From NCBI GenBank assembly GCA_963665085.2, contig CAXXXS010000002.1, positions 992,001 to 1,056,000 of the forward strand: a stretch of DNA of 64,000 nt. Direction: 5' to 3'. The translations under genes were made by a program, and so were the position numbers. Shown piece after piece: positions 18,246 to 27,431 of the stretch (within the stretch, counting starts at the first letter, position 1; every line of letters begins with the position of its first letter). The notes under the pieces were generated by a model. The model ran no database searches, had not been told where the DNA came from, and worked only from the letters and a program-made list of their open reading frames with translations. Source of the stretch: G963665085 sp963665085. GTDB lineage: Bacteria; Bacteroidota; Bacteroidia; Bacteroidales; JAAAOM01.

Positions 18246-19082
18246 CTACTTATTTTTCATTTCCTTGAATAGTTCGCCAAAGCTGATAAGCTCAATTCCG
18301 TTATCTTCAATGTATTTCATTATAACCGGGCTCATAAATGTGTCTGTCACATCCTGTCTATCTTTACCAACATCTTGTCCTGCACTGGTAAACATCCCCT
18401 TCATCTCATCATTATCAAAAGCAGGGTGTTCAATAGTCCAATACGTCTTGCCTTTTTCCATTTTTTTTAATGCCTCAAGAAAAGCACCTTCTCTTTTTTC
18501 ACCTGGTTTAGCCATGATCATACCCAGTGAGTTTAACCCCATTTTTGCATCAAGTTCAGAATTTCCCTGGTATACCAGGTTATATTCGTCAGCTAGTTTC
18601 AATACAATATCCAGTAGACCGGGTTTAAAAGTCCACATCATGTGATCTGAAATATGGGTAACATTATCAACGTATTTAAGTCCCAGTTCTATCTGGGCGC
18701 GTATTTCTGCTTCTGCCTCTTTTAAATCGATAGTTTTAGCAGAAGGCCCAAAACCACCTTCACCAAGATATCCATCTTCATCGCATAGTGAAGGGCAGTC
18801 TGTTAAAGGTTTCCACTTATATCCTTCCCACTCACTGTTTAAGGCAACATGGATGCCTACATCAAGGCCCGGATTTTCATTGCACAGTTTTGCACCTTCC
18901 AGGAACCAGGGGGCAGCCGGCATAATTTCAGCAGATCGTCCAATCCCTTCCTGGTAACATGTTATTATAGCCAGATTTATAGAGTGTGCCCCACCAATAT
19001 CATCCATACGGACTACAAGTCTTTGTGAGTTTACTGAAAGAAAAAAAGTGATCCCCAATAGTATTAATAATTGTTTTTTCAT
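18246..19082 (-). CDS. YdjC/ChbG-like carbohydrate deacetylase, exported
   Basis: A 278-residue protein with a signal peptide (MKKQLLILLGITFFLSVNS). The YdjC-type metal site is visible: RMDDIGG near the mature N-terminus (catalytic Asp-Asp), GIHVALNSEW with the metal His, and THISDHMMW with two further His. ChbG/YdjC enzymes deacetylate oligosaccharides such as chito-oligomers; exported relatives in polysaccharide loci have unassigned substrates. It lies between the CE1-like esterase gene (19265) and the broken alpha/beta hydrolase, which suggests removal of acyl groups from the locus B glycan. The gene is full length for the family. Confidence 0.82.
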   Translation of the reverse strand: MKKQLLILLGITFFLSVNSQRLVVRMDDIGGAHSINLAIITCYQEGIGRSAEIMPAAPWFLEGAKLCNENPGLDVGIHVALNSEWEGYKWKPLTDCPSLCDEDGYLGEGGFGPSAKTIDLKEAEAEIRAQIELGLKYVDNVTHISDHMMWTFKPGLLDIVLKLADEYNLVYQGNSELDAKMGLNSLGMIMAKPGEKREGAFLEALKKMEKGKTYWTIEHPAFDNDEMKGMFTSAGQDVGKDRQDVTDTFMSPVIMKYIEDNGIELISFGELFKEMKNK

Positions 19083-19264
19083 TTTTTTATTTTTTATTTT
19101 TCAAAGGTTAGATGGAACTACCAAGATAAAATCATAATTATTTTATCCTGGACGTTTCATTTCAATAGATTTTATTCTGCTTAAAATTAAGATAATTGGT
19201 CTTATAGTAATAATTCTAATTTGAATTCTCTAAATGAATAAACTCTTTCAACAAAAAAACTATC

Positions 19265-20428
19265 TTATTCTTTAAACAATCGCGGAACCAAATCTACCAA
19301 ATCGCGTCTCCATGATCTCCAGTTATGGCCATTATCCGGATCAAAAATTGCAAATGGCAACCCGTTTTTGTTTAATGCGTTTATTAAATTTTGGCCACTT
19401 TTATAAGCTATGTCTTTTTCATTAATTCCTACCCAGAAGAGTTTATATCCGGATTCTTTTACCGGAATTAATGTCTCATCAGCTTCAACGGGATCGTCTA
19501 CAAAGAATCCGCTTCCCATAATAGCAATATAATCGAACATATCCGGATTCTGTTTTATGGTGCTAAGTGTATATATCCCCCCCATTGACAAACCTGAAAT
19601 AGCCCTGCCGGATTTATCCTGAATCACATTATAATTTGATTCAATAAAAGGAATTATTTCCTCCATAAGGCTTTGTACATAAGGCCCCCCATTTTTAAAC
19701 TCCTCCCCTGATTGGTCAAAGCCAAGAGGCCCTGGGGTTGGAAGTGGATCCATAATATTTTGCGATGCTACCTGATTTGACATACAATTGGGAATTACAA
19801 CTATCATTGGAGTTGCTTTTTCTTCTTCAATTAGATGATCCATTATTTCGCAAACACGCCCCATGGTAACCCAAGTTTCTTCATCATCTCCGCCTCCGTG
19901 TTGAAGGTAAAGAACCGGATATTTTTTTAGGGGGTTATACCCATAAGGGGTATAAACATTTAACCTCCTTTCAAAACCATATGCTGAGGAATAATACCAA
20001 ACCTGAGAAAGAGAACCTTTGTGCCGCTCTAAATATTCGTAGTATTTGCTTTTTTCTCCTTTAATGATAAAAGTATTCATATACTCCATGAAGTTATGTA
20101 CAACTTTTAGGTTTACCTGATCCAATACACGATAACCATCAATCTCGAAATAATAAAAATAGAATTCCGGGGTTAAGTTTTCTGCTGTATATTCCCACAA
20201 ACCCTCTTTATTCTTTTGCATAATTTCATTGCCCCCCAAACCATAAGGATTAACACCGGGCAAAAAATCCCCATATATCTTAACTTCACTGGCATTGGGG
20301 GCATCTATCCGAAATGTAACATTATTGCCTGATATTTCAGGTGAAATATAAGAGGGTGGCATTTGTGCTGATAACTTCACACTTAAGAATATCAGACAAC
20401 ATAATATTGAGTGTTTTATAAAAATCAT
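19265..20428 (-). CDS. CE1-like esterase with N-terminal Ig-like/CBM48-type domain (copy 1)
   Basis: A 387-residue exported esterase (signal MIFIKHSILCCLIFLSVKLSAQ). Residues 30-110 form an E-set domain (VTFRIDAPNASEVKIYGDF). Residues 145-387 are an Esterase-D-like alpha/beta hydrolase: YLQHGGGDDEETW oxyanion region, nucleophile S281 in GLSMGG, and a late His in DNGHNWRSWRRDL. This architecture is that of CE1 acetyl-xylan/feruloyl esterases of Bacteroidota. A paralogue of the same build lies upstream at 20764; a 134-bp palindromic insertion separates the two. A CACTAGGG-like element lies about 33 nt upstream of the start, so the gene may have its own promoter. Confidence 0.87.
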   Translation of the reverse strand: MIFIKHSILCCLIFLSVKLSAQMPPSYISPEISGNNVTFRIDAPNASEVKIYGDFLPGVNPYGLGGNEIMQKNKEGLWEYTAENLTPEFYFYYFEIDGYRVLDQVNLKVVHNFMEYMNTFIIKGEKSKYYEYLERHKGSLSQVWYYSSAYGFERRLNVYTPYGYNPLKKYPVLYLQHGGGDDEETWVTMGRVCEIMDHLIEEEKATPMIVVIPNCMSNQVASQNIMDPLPTPGPLGFDQSGEEFKNGGPYVQSLMEEIIPFIESNYNVIQDKSGRAISGLSMGGIYTLSTIKQNPDMFDYIAIMGSGFFVDDPVEADETLIPVKESGYKLFWVGINEKDIAYKSGQNLINALNKNGLPFAIFDPDNGHNWRSWRRDLVDLVPRLFKE

Positions 20429-20460
20429 TTTTCAAAATTGGGTTAAAGTAAATATATGTA

Positions 20461-20474
20461 CCCCTAGTAAAAAA
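20461..20474 (-). promoter_or_regulatory. ACTAGGGG element upstream of CE1-like esterase copy 1
   Basis: The minus strand reads TTTTTTACTAGGGGTA about 33-46 nt before the esterase start, a third occurrence of the block seen at 15930 and 16947. Its position would suit a promoter that restores expression downstream of the inserted element at 20509-20642. Confidence 0.35.
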
Positions 20475-20508
20475 GTTAGCTTAAAAAATAAATTAATAGA
20501 TGTAGAAT

Positions 20509-20642
20509 CAATGTCGTTTAGTTAAGGTACCAACGCTGTCAGGAGCTACGCACGCTGACAGGTTTAAATCACAGTATATCTATCTGTCAGCGTTTTTAAA
20601 CATGACAGCGTCAATTATAGAATCGTTAACTAAACGACATTG
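20509..20642. mobile_element. 134-bp MITE-like element with 17-bp perfect terminal inverted repeats
   Basis: Left end CAATGTCGTTTAGTTAA (20509-20525) and its exact reverse complement at the right end (20626-20642). The element is flanked by a 10-bp direct repeat GATGTAGAAT (20499-20508 and 20643-20652), which I read as a target-site duplication. The interior has two further hairpins built on CTGTCA/TGACAG. No coding capacity, so non-autonomous. It sits between the two CE1-like esterase genes, and the rest of this gap (20429-20763) shows no gene. Confidence 0.85.
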
Positions 20643-20763
20643 GATGTAGAATCTTTTTCAACAGGATCAAAAAAGAAATTGTGGATACTAAACTACGAAA
20701 TTTTCAATTAGCTTCAAACTACTTCTATCTAACTAAATGACTACACTTTAGATATTTCGCTTT

Positions 20764-21858
20764 TTATTTAAACAATTTCTGGGCAAAATTATACAGATCA
20801 TGCCTCCACACATACCATGAATGCCCTCCTGGCATTTCACTAAAGTCATATTTTATATTGTTCTTATCAAAAACTTTTAACATCTCTTTACCATTTTTAT
20901 ATGCGATGTCTTCAGGGCCTCCCTGGGTAAAACGAAGATATTTAACGGTTTTGTTTAATGTAGGTGCAATCTCTTTCAATCGTTTATCTCCGTTTTCGTA
21001 CATTTCTTTATTATCAATAAACCAACCAGAACTCATTACATTGATGTATGAGAACATATCCGGATAAGCCATAAAAGCTTCCATTGTTTCCAAGCCTCCC
21101 ATAGAAAGACCAGCAAGGGCTCTATGATTTGCATCCTGATATACATTATAATTTGATTCTACAAAAGGAATGATATCCTTTTTTAAATCTTCTACAAAGA
21201 CTTTGGTATCAATTCCCCCGTCAGGAAAAACAACAACCATTTTTTCACATTTTTTTTCAGAAAGAAGATTATCCATAATTAATCCAGCCCTCCCTACATT
21301 TGGCCAGGCAATATCACTATCACCTCCTCCATGAATCAAATACAATACTGGGAGCTTTTCTTTACCAAGATTGTAACCTGCTGGTGTCCAAATATGCATT
21401 CTTCTCATTCCTTTTGTTGTAGATGAGTAATAATACAATGTTGATACTGCACCGTGGGGTATATCTTCCCTCATAGAGAAGAACTCCTCACTTCCCTGGG
21501 GTACTACATCAACTAGAGCAGACGTTTCAAAAGTATTAGCAGCCTTTGGATCATAAACCTTAACTCCGTCTACTATAAAATGATATCGATACGTACCGAT
21601 CTTTGCTTCAGGAATAGTAATTGTCCATACGCCGTTTTCGGCTTTTACACTTTCTATTTCTTTTCCCCAGGGAACAATATCTCCTCCAATAGTAACATCC
21701 TTAGCTTTGGGGGCATAAATCCTGAAAAGCACATTCCCATTGGATAACACCTCTGTTGATTTTAAGTTGTCGTTAGGAGTTGGGGTGTGGTTAAATCCTT
21801 GTGCCTGAACAGAAATTGAAAATACTCCAAATAAAATTAATGCTATTATATTTTTCAT
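20764..21858 (-). CDS. CE1-like esterase with N-terminal Ig-like/CBM48-type domain (copy 2)
   Basis: A 364-residue exported esterase (signal MKNIIALILFGVFSISVQAQ). E-set domain at about 40-120 (VLFRIYAPKAKDVTIGGD), esterase domain from about 140: LYLIHGGGDSDIAW, nucleophile S252 in AGLSMGGLE, and a C-terminal His in PGGHSWYVWRHDLY. It is a paralogue of the 19265 gene with moderate divergence; both share the HGGG and GLSMGG blocks. It lies 18 bp after the GH3 gene, so the two are co-transcribed. Likely roles are removal of acetyl or feruloyl groups from xylan-type chains; the specificity cannot be read from the sequence. Confidence 0.87.
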   Translation of the reverse strand: MKNIIALILFGVFSISVQAQGFNHTPTPNDNLKSTEVLSNGNVLFRIYAPKAKDVTIGGDIVPWGKEIESVKAENGVWTITIPEAKIGTYRYHFIVDGVKVYDPKAANTFETSALVDVVPQGSEEFFSMREDIPHGAVSTLYYYSSTTKGMRRMHIWTPAGYNLGKEKLPVLYLIHGGGDSDIAWPNVGRAGLIMDNLLSEKKCEKMVVVFPDGGIDTKVFVEDLKKDIIPFVESNYNVYQDANHRALAGLSMGGLETMEAFMAYPDMFSYINVMSSGWFIDNKEMYENGDKRLKEIAPTLNKTVKYLRFTQGGPEDIAYKNGKEMLKVFDKNNIKYDFSEMPGGHSWYVWRHDLYNFAQKLFK

Positions 21859-21876
21859 ATTATAAAATATTCTTAA

Positions 21877-24168
21877 TTAGTTTAATACAACTTCTTTTTT
21901 AAGTTTGATATCTCCTGCTGAAGCACCAACCAACAATTCAATATTACAAAGGTCATTATCCCAGCCTTGAATATTTTCATTCCAGTACTGAAGGTCTTTT
22001 ACAGGAATCTCTACTGTTACCAACTTACTTTCTCCTGGTTCTACAGAGACACGTGAAAATGCCTTAAGTTCTTTGTAAGGCCATTCAACAGTTGGATTAA
22101 TACGATGAACATATACCTGTGCAACTTCATCTGTAGCAACAGTTCCTGTATTCTTTAATTGAAAAGAAACATTAATAACATCATCTTTTCCATATTTCTC
22201 CTTGTCTGTTTTAATTCCAGAATAATCAAAGGTTGTATAAGTAAGACCATATCCAAACGGATACATAACATTAATTTCCTTTGTATCAAACCAACGGTAA
22301 CCAACAAGAGATTCTTCTGAATAATAGGCTGTATTTGGATCGCTGTTTAAATCTTCTTCTGAAGCATCTTCTTCGTCAGATTTTTCAACTTCTTCTGTTT
22401 CTGATACAAGATTAGCAAAAATATCTGTCCCTTTTTTACCCTGGGGATAGTTACCTAGTGCATAAGCAGGAGAATCCTCAAGTTTTACAGGTAGTGTAAA
22501 AGGCAAACGACCACTTGGCGAAATATTTCCAACAAGCACATCTGCAAGAGCGTTTCCCCCTTCTGTACCATTAAACCAGGAGATAAGCATTGCTTTTGAG
22601 AGTGGTTTTACAATGTTAAGATCATTGGGGGCGCCACTTGTCAAAACAGTTATAATATTTGGATTTACAGCAGCTACTGCCTGAATTAAATTATCCTGAC
22701 CTGAAGGAAGTTTAATATTTTCCCTGTCTCTGCCTTCGCTCTCAACAGCTCGGTTATCTCCACCAATAAAAAGAACAATATCTGCTTTTGCAGCAACTTC
22801 AACTGCTTCTTTTTGTAGTTTTTTAGCTACCAACTCTTTTTCACGGGCTTCTTTTTTAATTTCTTCCGGTGTTCTTTTTCTAAACATACTCGCAAAATCA
22901 AACACTTCTGGCTCATAACCTTTAGCGTAAATTATCTCTGCGTTTTCTCCAATTCTATTTTTCAGGCCTTCAAGTGGGGTAACTTCATACAGTGTTTTAA
23001 CTCCTGCGCCCATTCCTCCTAGTCCCATTGTTTGTTCTGCATTTGCGCCAATAACAGCAATAACCAGTTTACCGCTAAGTTCCAAAGGAAGGACTCCTTC
23101 ATTTTTCAATAAAACAATTGACTTACATGCTACCTCATATGCTATCTTTTGTTGTGGAGGTTGAGATGTAATTTCTTTATTTGCTTCTTCTTTGGGTACT
23201 GGTTTAATTGCCATTCTCACCCTAAGAATTTCACGAACCCGTTGATTGATTATCTCTTCTGACACAGCTCCGGACTTAACAGAATCAAGTAACGCATCTC
23301 CCAGGTATATTTTTCCCGGCATTTCAACATTAAGTCCATTTGTTACCGCATCTACTGTACTGTGTGTTCCATTCCAGTCTGAAATCACCATCCCTTTAAA
23401 TCCCCAATCATCACGAAGAATTTTATTAAGCAAAATATCGTTCTCTGCACACCACCATCCATTAACTTTGTTATAAGCTGACATTACACCATAAGCATCT
23501 GCTTCTTCAACAGCAGCCTGGAACGGAGGTAAATAAATCTCACGCATTGCACGTTCACCAACAATAACATTAACTGTTCCCCGGTTATTTTCCTGGTTAT
23601 TTAAGGCAAAATGTTTTAGGCATGTTGCAGCTCCATTATTTTGCACTCCGTTTGTATAGCCAACAGCTAACCGGGAACTCAAAAAAGGGTCTTCACTTAG
23701 ATACTCATAGGTCCTTCCCCCTGTTGGAATACGTTGTATATTAATTGCCGGTCCGAGAACCATATCTTTACCACGTAACCTTGCTTCTCTGGCCATTCCT
23801 GTGCCATAATCATAAGCGAGTTCCGGGCTCCATGTAGCAGCAAGCGCTGATCCTGTAGGAAAAAAGGTAGCTTTATCTGTTTCCCAGCCTAGTGACGCCC
23901 AACTATCAGGCTCCATCTCTTCCCTGATTCCAAAAGGCCCATCTGCATAAATAATATCAGCTATTCCCAAACGTTCTACTCCTGCTGAAACAAACATATG
24001 CTTTGCATGGAGCATATTAATCTTTTCTTCGAGTGTCATTTGAGCAATAATCTTGTTTGCCTCCTCATCGTATTGAGAAAGTTTACTTTGTGGAACTGTT
24101 GGGCTACAGCCAAAAATCAACATCCCTATTGCACCTATTGATACAATATTTTTAAAATATTTTTTCAT
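21877..24168 (-). CDS. Glycoside hydrolase family 3 lipoprotein (beta-glucosidase/beta-xylosidase type)
   Basis: I start at 24168 (MKKYFKNIVSIGAIG) because this gives a lipoprotein signal ending in LIFGC; an ATG at 24216 would add 16 residues. The GH3 N-domain includes GPAINIQRIPTGGRTYEYLSED, CLKHFALNNQE and the nucleophile in GMVISDWNG (about D264). The GH3 C-domain with VLLKNEGVLPL and LFIGGDNRAVESEGRDR follows, then a fibronectin-III-like C-terminus (FDYSGIKTDK...VQVYVHR). Near residues 585-608 there is a strongly acidic insert (EEVEKSDEEDASEEDLNSD) not usual for the family. It lies 54 bp after the carboxylesterase gene. Side-chain or terminal sugar removal from hemicellulose is likely. 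Confidence 0.9.
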   Translation of the reverse strand: MKKYFKNIVSIGAIGMLIFGCSPTVPQSKLSQYDEEANKIIAQMTLEEKINMLHAKHMFVSAGVERLGIADIIYADGPFGIREEMEPDSWASLGWETDKATFFPTGSALAATWSPELAYDYGTGMAREARLRGKDMVLGPAINIQRIPTGGRTYEYLSEDPFLSSRLAVGYTNGVQNNGAATCLKHFALNNQENNRGTVNVIVGERAMREIYLPPFQAAVEEADAYGVMSAYNKVNGWWCAENDILLNKILRDDWGFKGMVISDWNGTHSTVDAVTNGLNVEMPGKIYLGDALLDSVKSGAVSEEIINQRVREILRVRMAIKPVPKEEANKEITSQPPQQKIAYEVACKSIVLLKNEGVLPLELSGKLVIAVIGANAEQTMGLGGMGAGVKTLYEVTPLEGLKNRIGENAEIIYAKGYEPEVFDFASMFRKRTPEEIKKEAREKELVAKKLQKEAVEVAAKADIVLFIGGDNRAVESEGRDRENIKLPSGQDNLIQAVAAVNPNIITVLTSGAPNDLNIVKPLSKAMLISWFNGTEGGNALADVLVGNISPSGRLPFTLPVKLEDSPAYALGNYPQGKKGTDIFANLVSETEEVEKSDEEDASEEDLNSDPNTAYYSEESLVGYRWFDTKEINVMYPFGYGLTYTTFDYSGIKTDKEKYGKDDVINVSFQLKNTGTVATDEVAQVYVHRINPTVEWPYKELKAFSRVSVEPGESKLVTVEIPVKDLQYWNENIQGWDNDLCNIELLVGASAGDIKLKKEVVLN

Positions 24169-24222
24169 TTTGTAGTATTTATTTTTTGAGTTATTCCACA
24201 TTAATTCTTTAAACACCCTATA

Positions 24223-25656
24223 TTAAAAGGTACTTTTAACCGAAGGCTCTAACATTTCCCCCATTACAGAAGCTTCTTTTTCTCCTTCCAGTTTAAAAAT
24301 CATGTATTCAGGATTTTCCTTTGTATAAGGAGTCCACTTCGAATCATTATTTCCATTAGGATCTCCATTCTTAGCAAAATTTGTCCATGCATCAGCCATT
24401 ACTTCACTTAATGCATAATCGCCAGCTATAAAAGGCCTCCAGCTACGTTTAAGAGTATTGAATGTATACCATAATTCAGAGGAATGAAAAGCACCGGCAT
24501 CATCACCAGGGAGTGGCCTTGCAAACTGGTATGCAAAAGCTTTATCCCCACCTTCTTCACGTGTAATACAGAACCTACCAATGGCTTCATCGGCGCCAAG
24601 GGGACCAATATCATCCATTGTAGCTCCAATCATATAAGACACATCGGATATTCGTCCAGCCAAAGCAGCACTGCTAAATGTCTCTGGTAGCACATAATCA
24701 TCTATTACCGGGGAAAAGGATAAATACTGTTGTGTTTCAGCCATATATTTCTGAACCACCCCATAAATATCCTCTGTTGATGCAGCTCTCATTTCTTGAA
24801 GACTTTTACAACCTGCCCAGTCCATTATTTTTTTTCCGTTTTCTTCTGCATTTGCTAATAACGCATTTCCCATAAGTGGCCTTTCACTAATTCCTCCTCC
24901 ACTCTGTATAATTGCTTTGGTTGGTATTTCTTTTGAAAGTGGTGAAGTAACCAGAGTCTGAATGCTTGCCGCACCGGCACTTTGCCCGAAAATCGTAATA
25001 TTATCCGGAGCTCCACCAAACTGTGAAATATTTTCAACTACCCACTTTAATGCTGCAATCTGATCGAGTGTTCCGTAATTTCCTGAAACGTGGTTCGGAT
25101 TTTCTGCTGTCAATTCAGGGTGGGCAAGAAAACCAAATATCCCTAACCGGTAATTAATTGTTACTAGAATTACACCTCTTTTTGCCCAGGCTTCTCCATC
25201 CATTTCCGGTTCAAATCCCCATCCTGATGTGTAGGCTCCTCCGTGTATCCACATGGCAACAGGAAGTTTTTTATCTGTCTCCCCAGGATTGGGTGTCCAG
25301 ACATTAAGAAACAGACAGTCTTCACTATAAGGAGCATCCCCCTGCCAAAAAAATTCTTTTTGATAAAAATCCCCTTCTACATGTGTTGCCTGGTAGGCTG
25401 CATTTCCAAATTTATCGGCAACTTTAACACCTTTCCAGGGCGTAACAGGTTGAGGGGCTTTCCATCTTAATTCTCCGGTTGGTGCTGCAGCATAGGGTAT
25501 TCCCCGGTATACCATAACACCATCTGTTTCTGATTTAACTCCTTGTACTTTGCCTCCTTCAATGGATAAAACAGGATTCTTTTCTTTACAAAAAACACTC
25601 CCTATTGTTATTACTGAAACAATAAAACAAGCAATAAACCTATTCATTTTATTCAT
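24223..25656 (-). CDS. Carboxylesterase type B (COesterase family), exported
   Basis: A 477-residue protein with a signal peptide (NRFIACFIVSVITIGSVFC). Type-B carboxylesterase blocks in order: GIPYAAAPTGELRWKAPQP, EDCLFLNVWTP, oxyanion WIHGGAYTSG, NYRLGIFGFLAHPE, nucleophile S226 in IFGQSAGAAS, and the late His in FHSSELWYTF. The length is slightly short of the family norm because the region between the acidic residue and the His is compact. It is first after susD in locus B and starts 199 bp downstream of it, past a palindromic element. Removal of acyl groups from a plant-type polysaccharide fits the neighbours. Confidence 0.88.
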   Translation of the reverse strand: MNKMNRFIACFIVSVITIGSVFCKEKNPVLSIEGGKVQGVKSETDGVMVYRGIPYAAAPTGELRWKAPQPVTPWKGVKVADKFGNAAYQATHVEGDFYQKEFFWQGDAPYSEDCLFLNVWTPNPGETDKKLPVAMWIHGGAYTSGWGFEPEMDGEAWAKRGVILVTINYRLGIFGFLAHPELTAENPNHVSGNYGTLDQIAALKWVVENISQFGGAPDNITIFGQSAGAASIQTLVTSPLSKEIPTKAIIQSGGGISERPLMGNALLANAEENGKKIMDWAGCKSLQEMRAASTEDIYGVVQKYMAETQQYLSFSPVIDDYVLPETFSSAALAGRISDVSYMIGATMDDIGPLGADEAIGRFCITREEGGDKAFAYQFARPLPGDDAGAFHSSELWYTFNTLKRSWRPFIAGDYALSEVMADAWTNFAKNGDPNGNNDSKWTPYTKENPEYMIFKLEGEKEASVMGEMLEPSVKSTF

Positions 25657-25731
25657 ATTCTATTTTTTAAGGTTGAATTTTGATTTTCCAGTATAAAAAA
25701 GAGGATCCCAAAAAGTCAATTAACAAAGACA

Positions 25732-25795
25732 TCTCGACCCCGCCCGATACGACAACCACCTGATAAACAAGGATCAGTTCGAGCGGTAGTCGAGA
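25732..25795. repeat. Degenerate palindromic repeat TCTCGAC...GTCGAGA
   Basis: Outer arms TCTCGAC (25732-25738) and GTCGAGA (25789-25795). A related element lies at 41501-41562, also just downstream of a susD gene and preceded by a similar AAAAAG(T)CTAATTAA-like stretch. Dispersed intergenic palindrome; function unknown. Confidence 0.55.
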
Positions 25796-25855
25796 ACACC
25801 TTCGTTAAAATACAGACTTTATTTTATAATTATTCTTAATGGGATAATAATATTT

Positions 25856-27418
25856 CTACCAATTGGGATTTTGTTCTAAATTACCGTTTAGCGTAACTTC
25901 CGTGTCAGGAATTGGCAACACTTCATGTTTACCTTCAACAAATCCATCTGATGATGAATTTGTATATTCTACAACGGTAGATTCAGTGTCTCCATCAAAT
26001 CCTATAATTGTTTTTCCTTTATCATTTAAAACATCAGCTGCGTCTCCCCAACGAACTAAGTCCATCCAGCGGCACCCTTCGTTAAATAATTCCAGACGTT
26101 TTTCTAATTTAACATCAGCTATAGTAATCCCTGATTTTGCAGATAGTTGGGCACGTTCCCTAACCTCATTCAGATATTCTTCAGCTTTTGTACCATCTCC
26201 ATTCATTAACTGCGCTTCTGCAGCTAATAACAATACTTCCGAATAACGCATAAAACGGAAATTAACAACAGGAAAAAGACCGTAAATAATAAAATCAGAA
26301 TTTAGGAACCTGTTTTTCCAGTTCCAGTATCCTTCATGGCCGTGCAATACTTTTCCAGCAAGAATAGTAATTCCGATATCTTTAAGTTGAGCATACGTTT
26401 TAATCGTTTGATTTAAACGAAAACCATCTATACCTTCCTCACTAACAAAAGCATTGTATAATGATGCTGTAGGATTATAAAAACCATATGCGCTATTAGA
26501 AATATCACTATATTCTGCTGAAACGCCCCAATCATAAAAATCCCCTCTAAAACCATTATAGATAAAATACAAATTAATGTTATTTAAGAAATTACTATAA
26601 TCTGTTACCGCATTCCATTCAAGGATATTTTCAGAACAAAAATCTGATGCTGAATGTAATATATCTTCATAATTGTTGTATAATTCATATTTCTCTGAAG
26701 AAATTACTTTATCCAATGCTGTTGCAGCCTTATCCCAATCTTCAAGGAATACATAAACTTTTCCTAAATATGAAAGAGCTGCCTCATTAGTAACACGGGC
26801 TGAATTTGTATTTATATCAGTCTTACTTACCATATCTCCCGACTCTGTAGCAATTTCCAAATCACTTACTGCCTGTTCAAATAATTGAACTTTTGTACTA
26901 TTGGGCTGTTCGTATTCATCCGTTCCCAGCAAATGGTCAACAACGGGTGCCGTACCGAAAAATGCACCTAAATAAAAATGTGCAAATCCCCTGAAGAAAT
27001 AAGCTTCCGCCAACGCCTGCTTTTTTGTTTCTGTATCATAGGTTTCAAATTTTTCGATAACCAAATTTGCATGGTAGATCAATGTATATAATCCTGAAAA
27101 CAAATCCTGGATATTTTCATTTGTAGGACCAAAAGTATAAGCTCCTATATCCTCTCTTTGAGAGTTATCATTTTTTTGGCCACCACCACACCAAATGTCA
27201 TCCGACATCAGATTTGAGGTAGACATTATTCCTTCATATAAGCTACCTAAATCTATATAACAACAAGTTATCGCAGCATCTGCATCAGCATCTGTCTTAT
27301 AAAAATCTTCTTCTGCCCCAAGATTTCCCATTTTCTCAATATTCAACTCGTCTTCACAAGATGAGAAAAAAAGAATTGAAACAATAAATATTGCAATTGA
27401 TATAATTTTTTTATTCAT
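25856..27418 (-). CDS. SusD/RagB-like nutrient-binding lipoprotein, locus B
   Basis: A 520-residue lipoprotein, signal ending LFFSSC (Cys about 21). Classical SusD features: EDFYKTDADADAAITCCY at the mature N-terminus, ALAEAYFFRGFAHFYLGAFFG helical repeat, RVTNEAALSYLGKVYVFLEDW TPR-like unit, FRFMRYSEVLLLAAEAQLMNG and the C-terminal block RRLELFNEG-like (KRLELFNEGCRWMDLVRWGDA). It ends in the family-typical LEQNPNW. It lies 13 bp after susC and is co-transcribed. It binds the locus B glycan, probably a substituted xylan or similar hemicellulose given the esterases and GH3. Confidence 0.93.
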   Translation of the reverse strand: MNKKIISIAIFIVSILFFSSCEDELNIEKMGNLGAEEDFYKTDADADAAITCCYIDLGSLYEGIMSTSNLMSDDIWCGGGQKNDNSQREDIGAYTFGPTNENIQDLFSGLYTLIYHANLVIEKFETYDTETKKQALAEAYFFRGFAHFYLGAFFGTAPVVDHLLGTDEYEQPNSTKVQLFEQAVSDLEIATESGDMVSKTDINTNSARVTNEAALSYLGKVYVFLEDWDKAATALDKVISSEKYELYNNYEDILHSASDFCSENILEWNAVTDYSNFLNNINLYFIYNGFRGDFYDWGVSAEYSDISNSAYGFYNPTASLYNAFVSEEGIDGFRLNQTIKTYAQLKDIGITILAGKVLHGHEGYWNWKNRFLNSDFIIYGLFPVVNFRFMRYSEVLLLAAEAQLMNGDGTKAEEYLNEVRERAQLSAKSGITIADVKLEKRLELFNEGCRWMDLVRWGDAADVLNDKGKTIIGFDGDTESTVVEYTNSSSDGFVEGKHEVLPIPDTEVTLNGNLEQNPNW

Positions 27419-27431
27419 GTCTATAAAAAAT

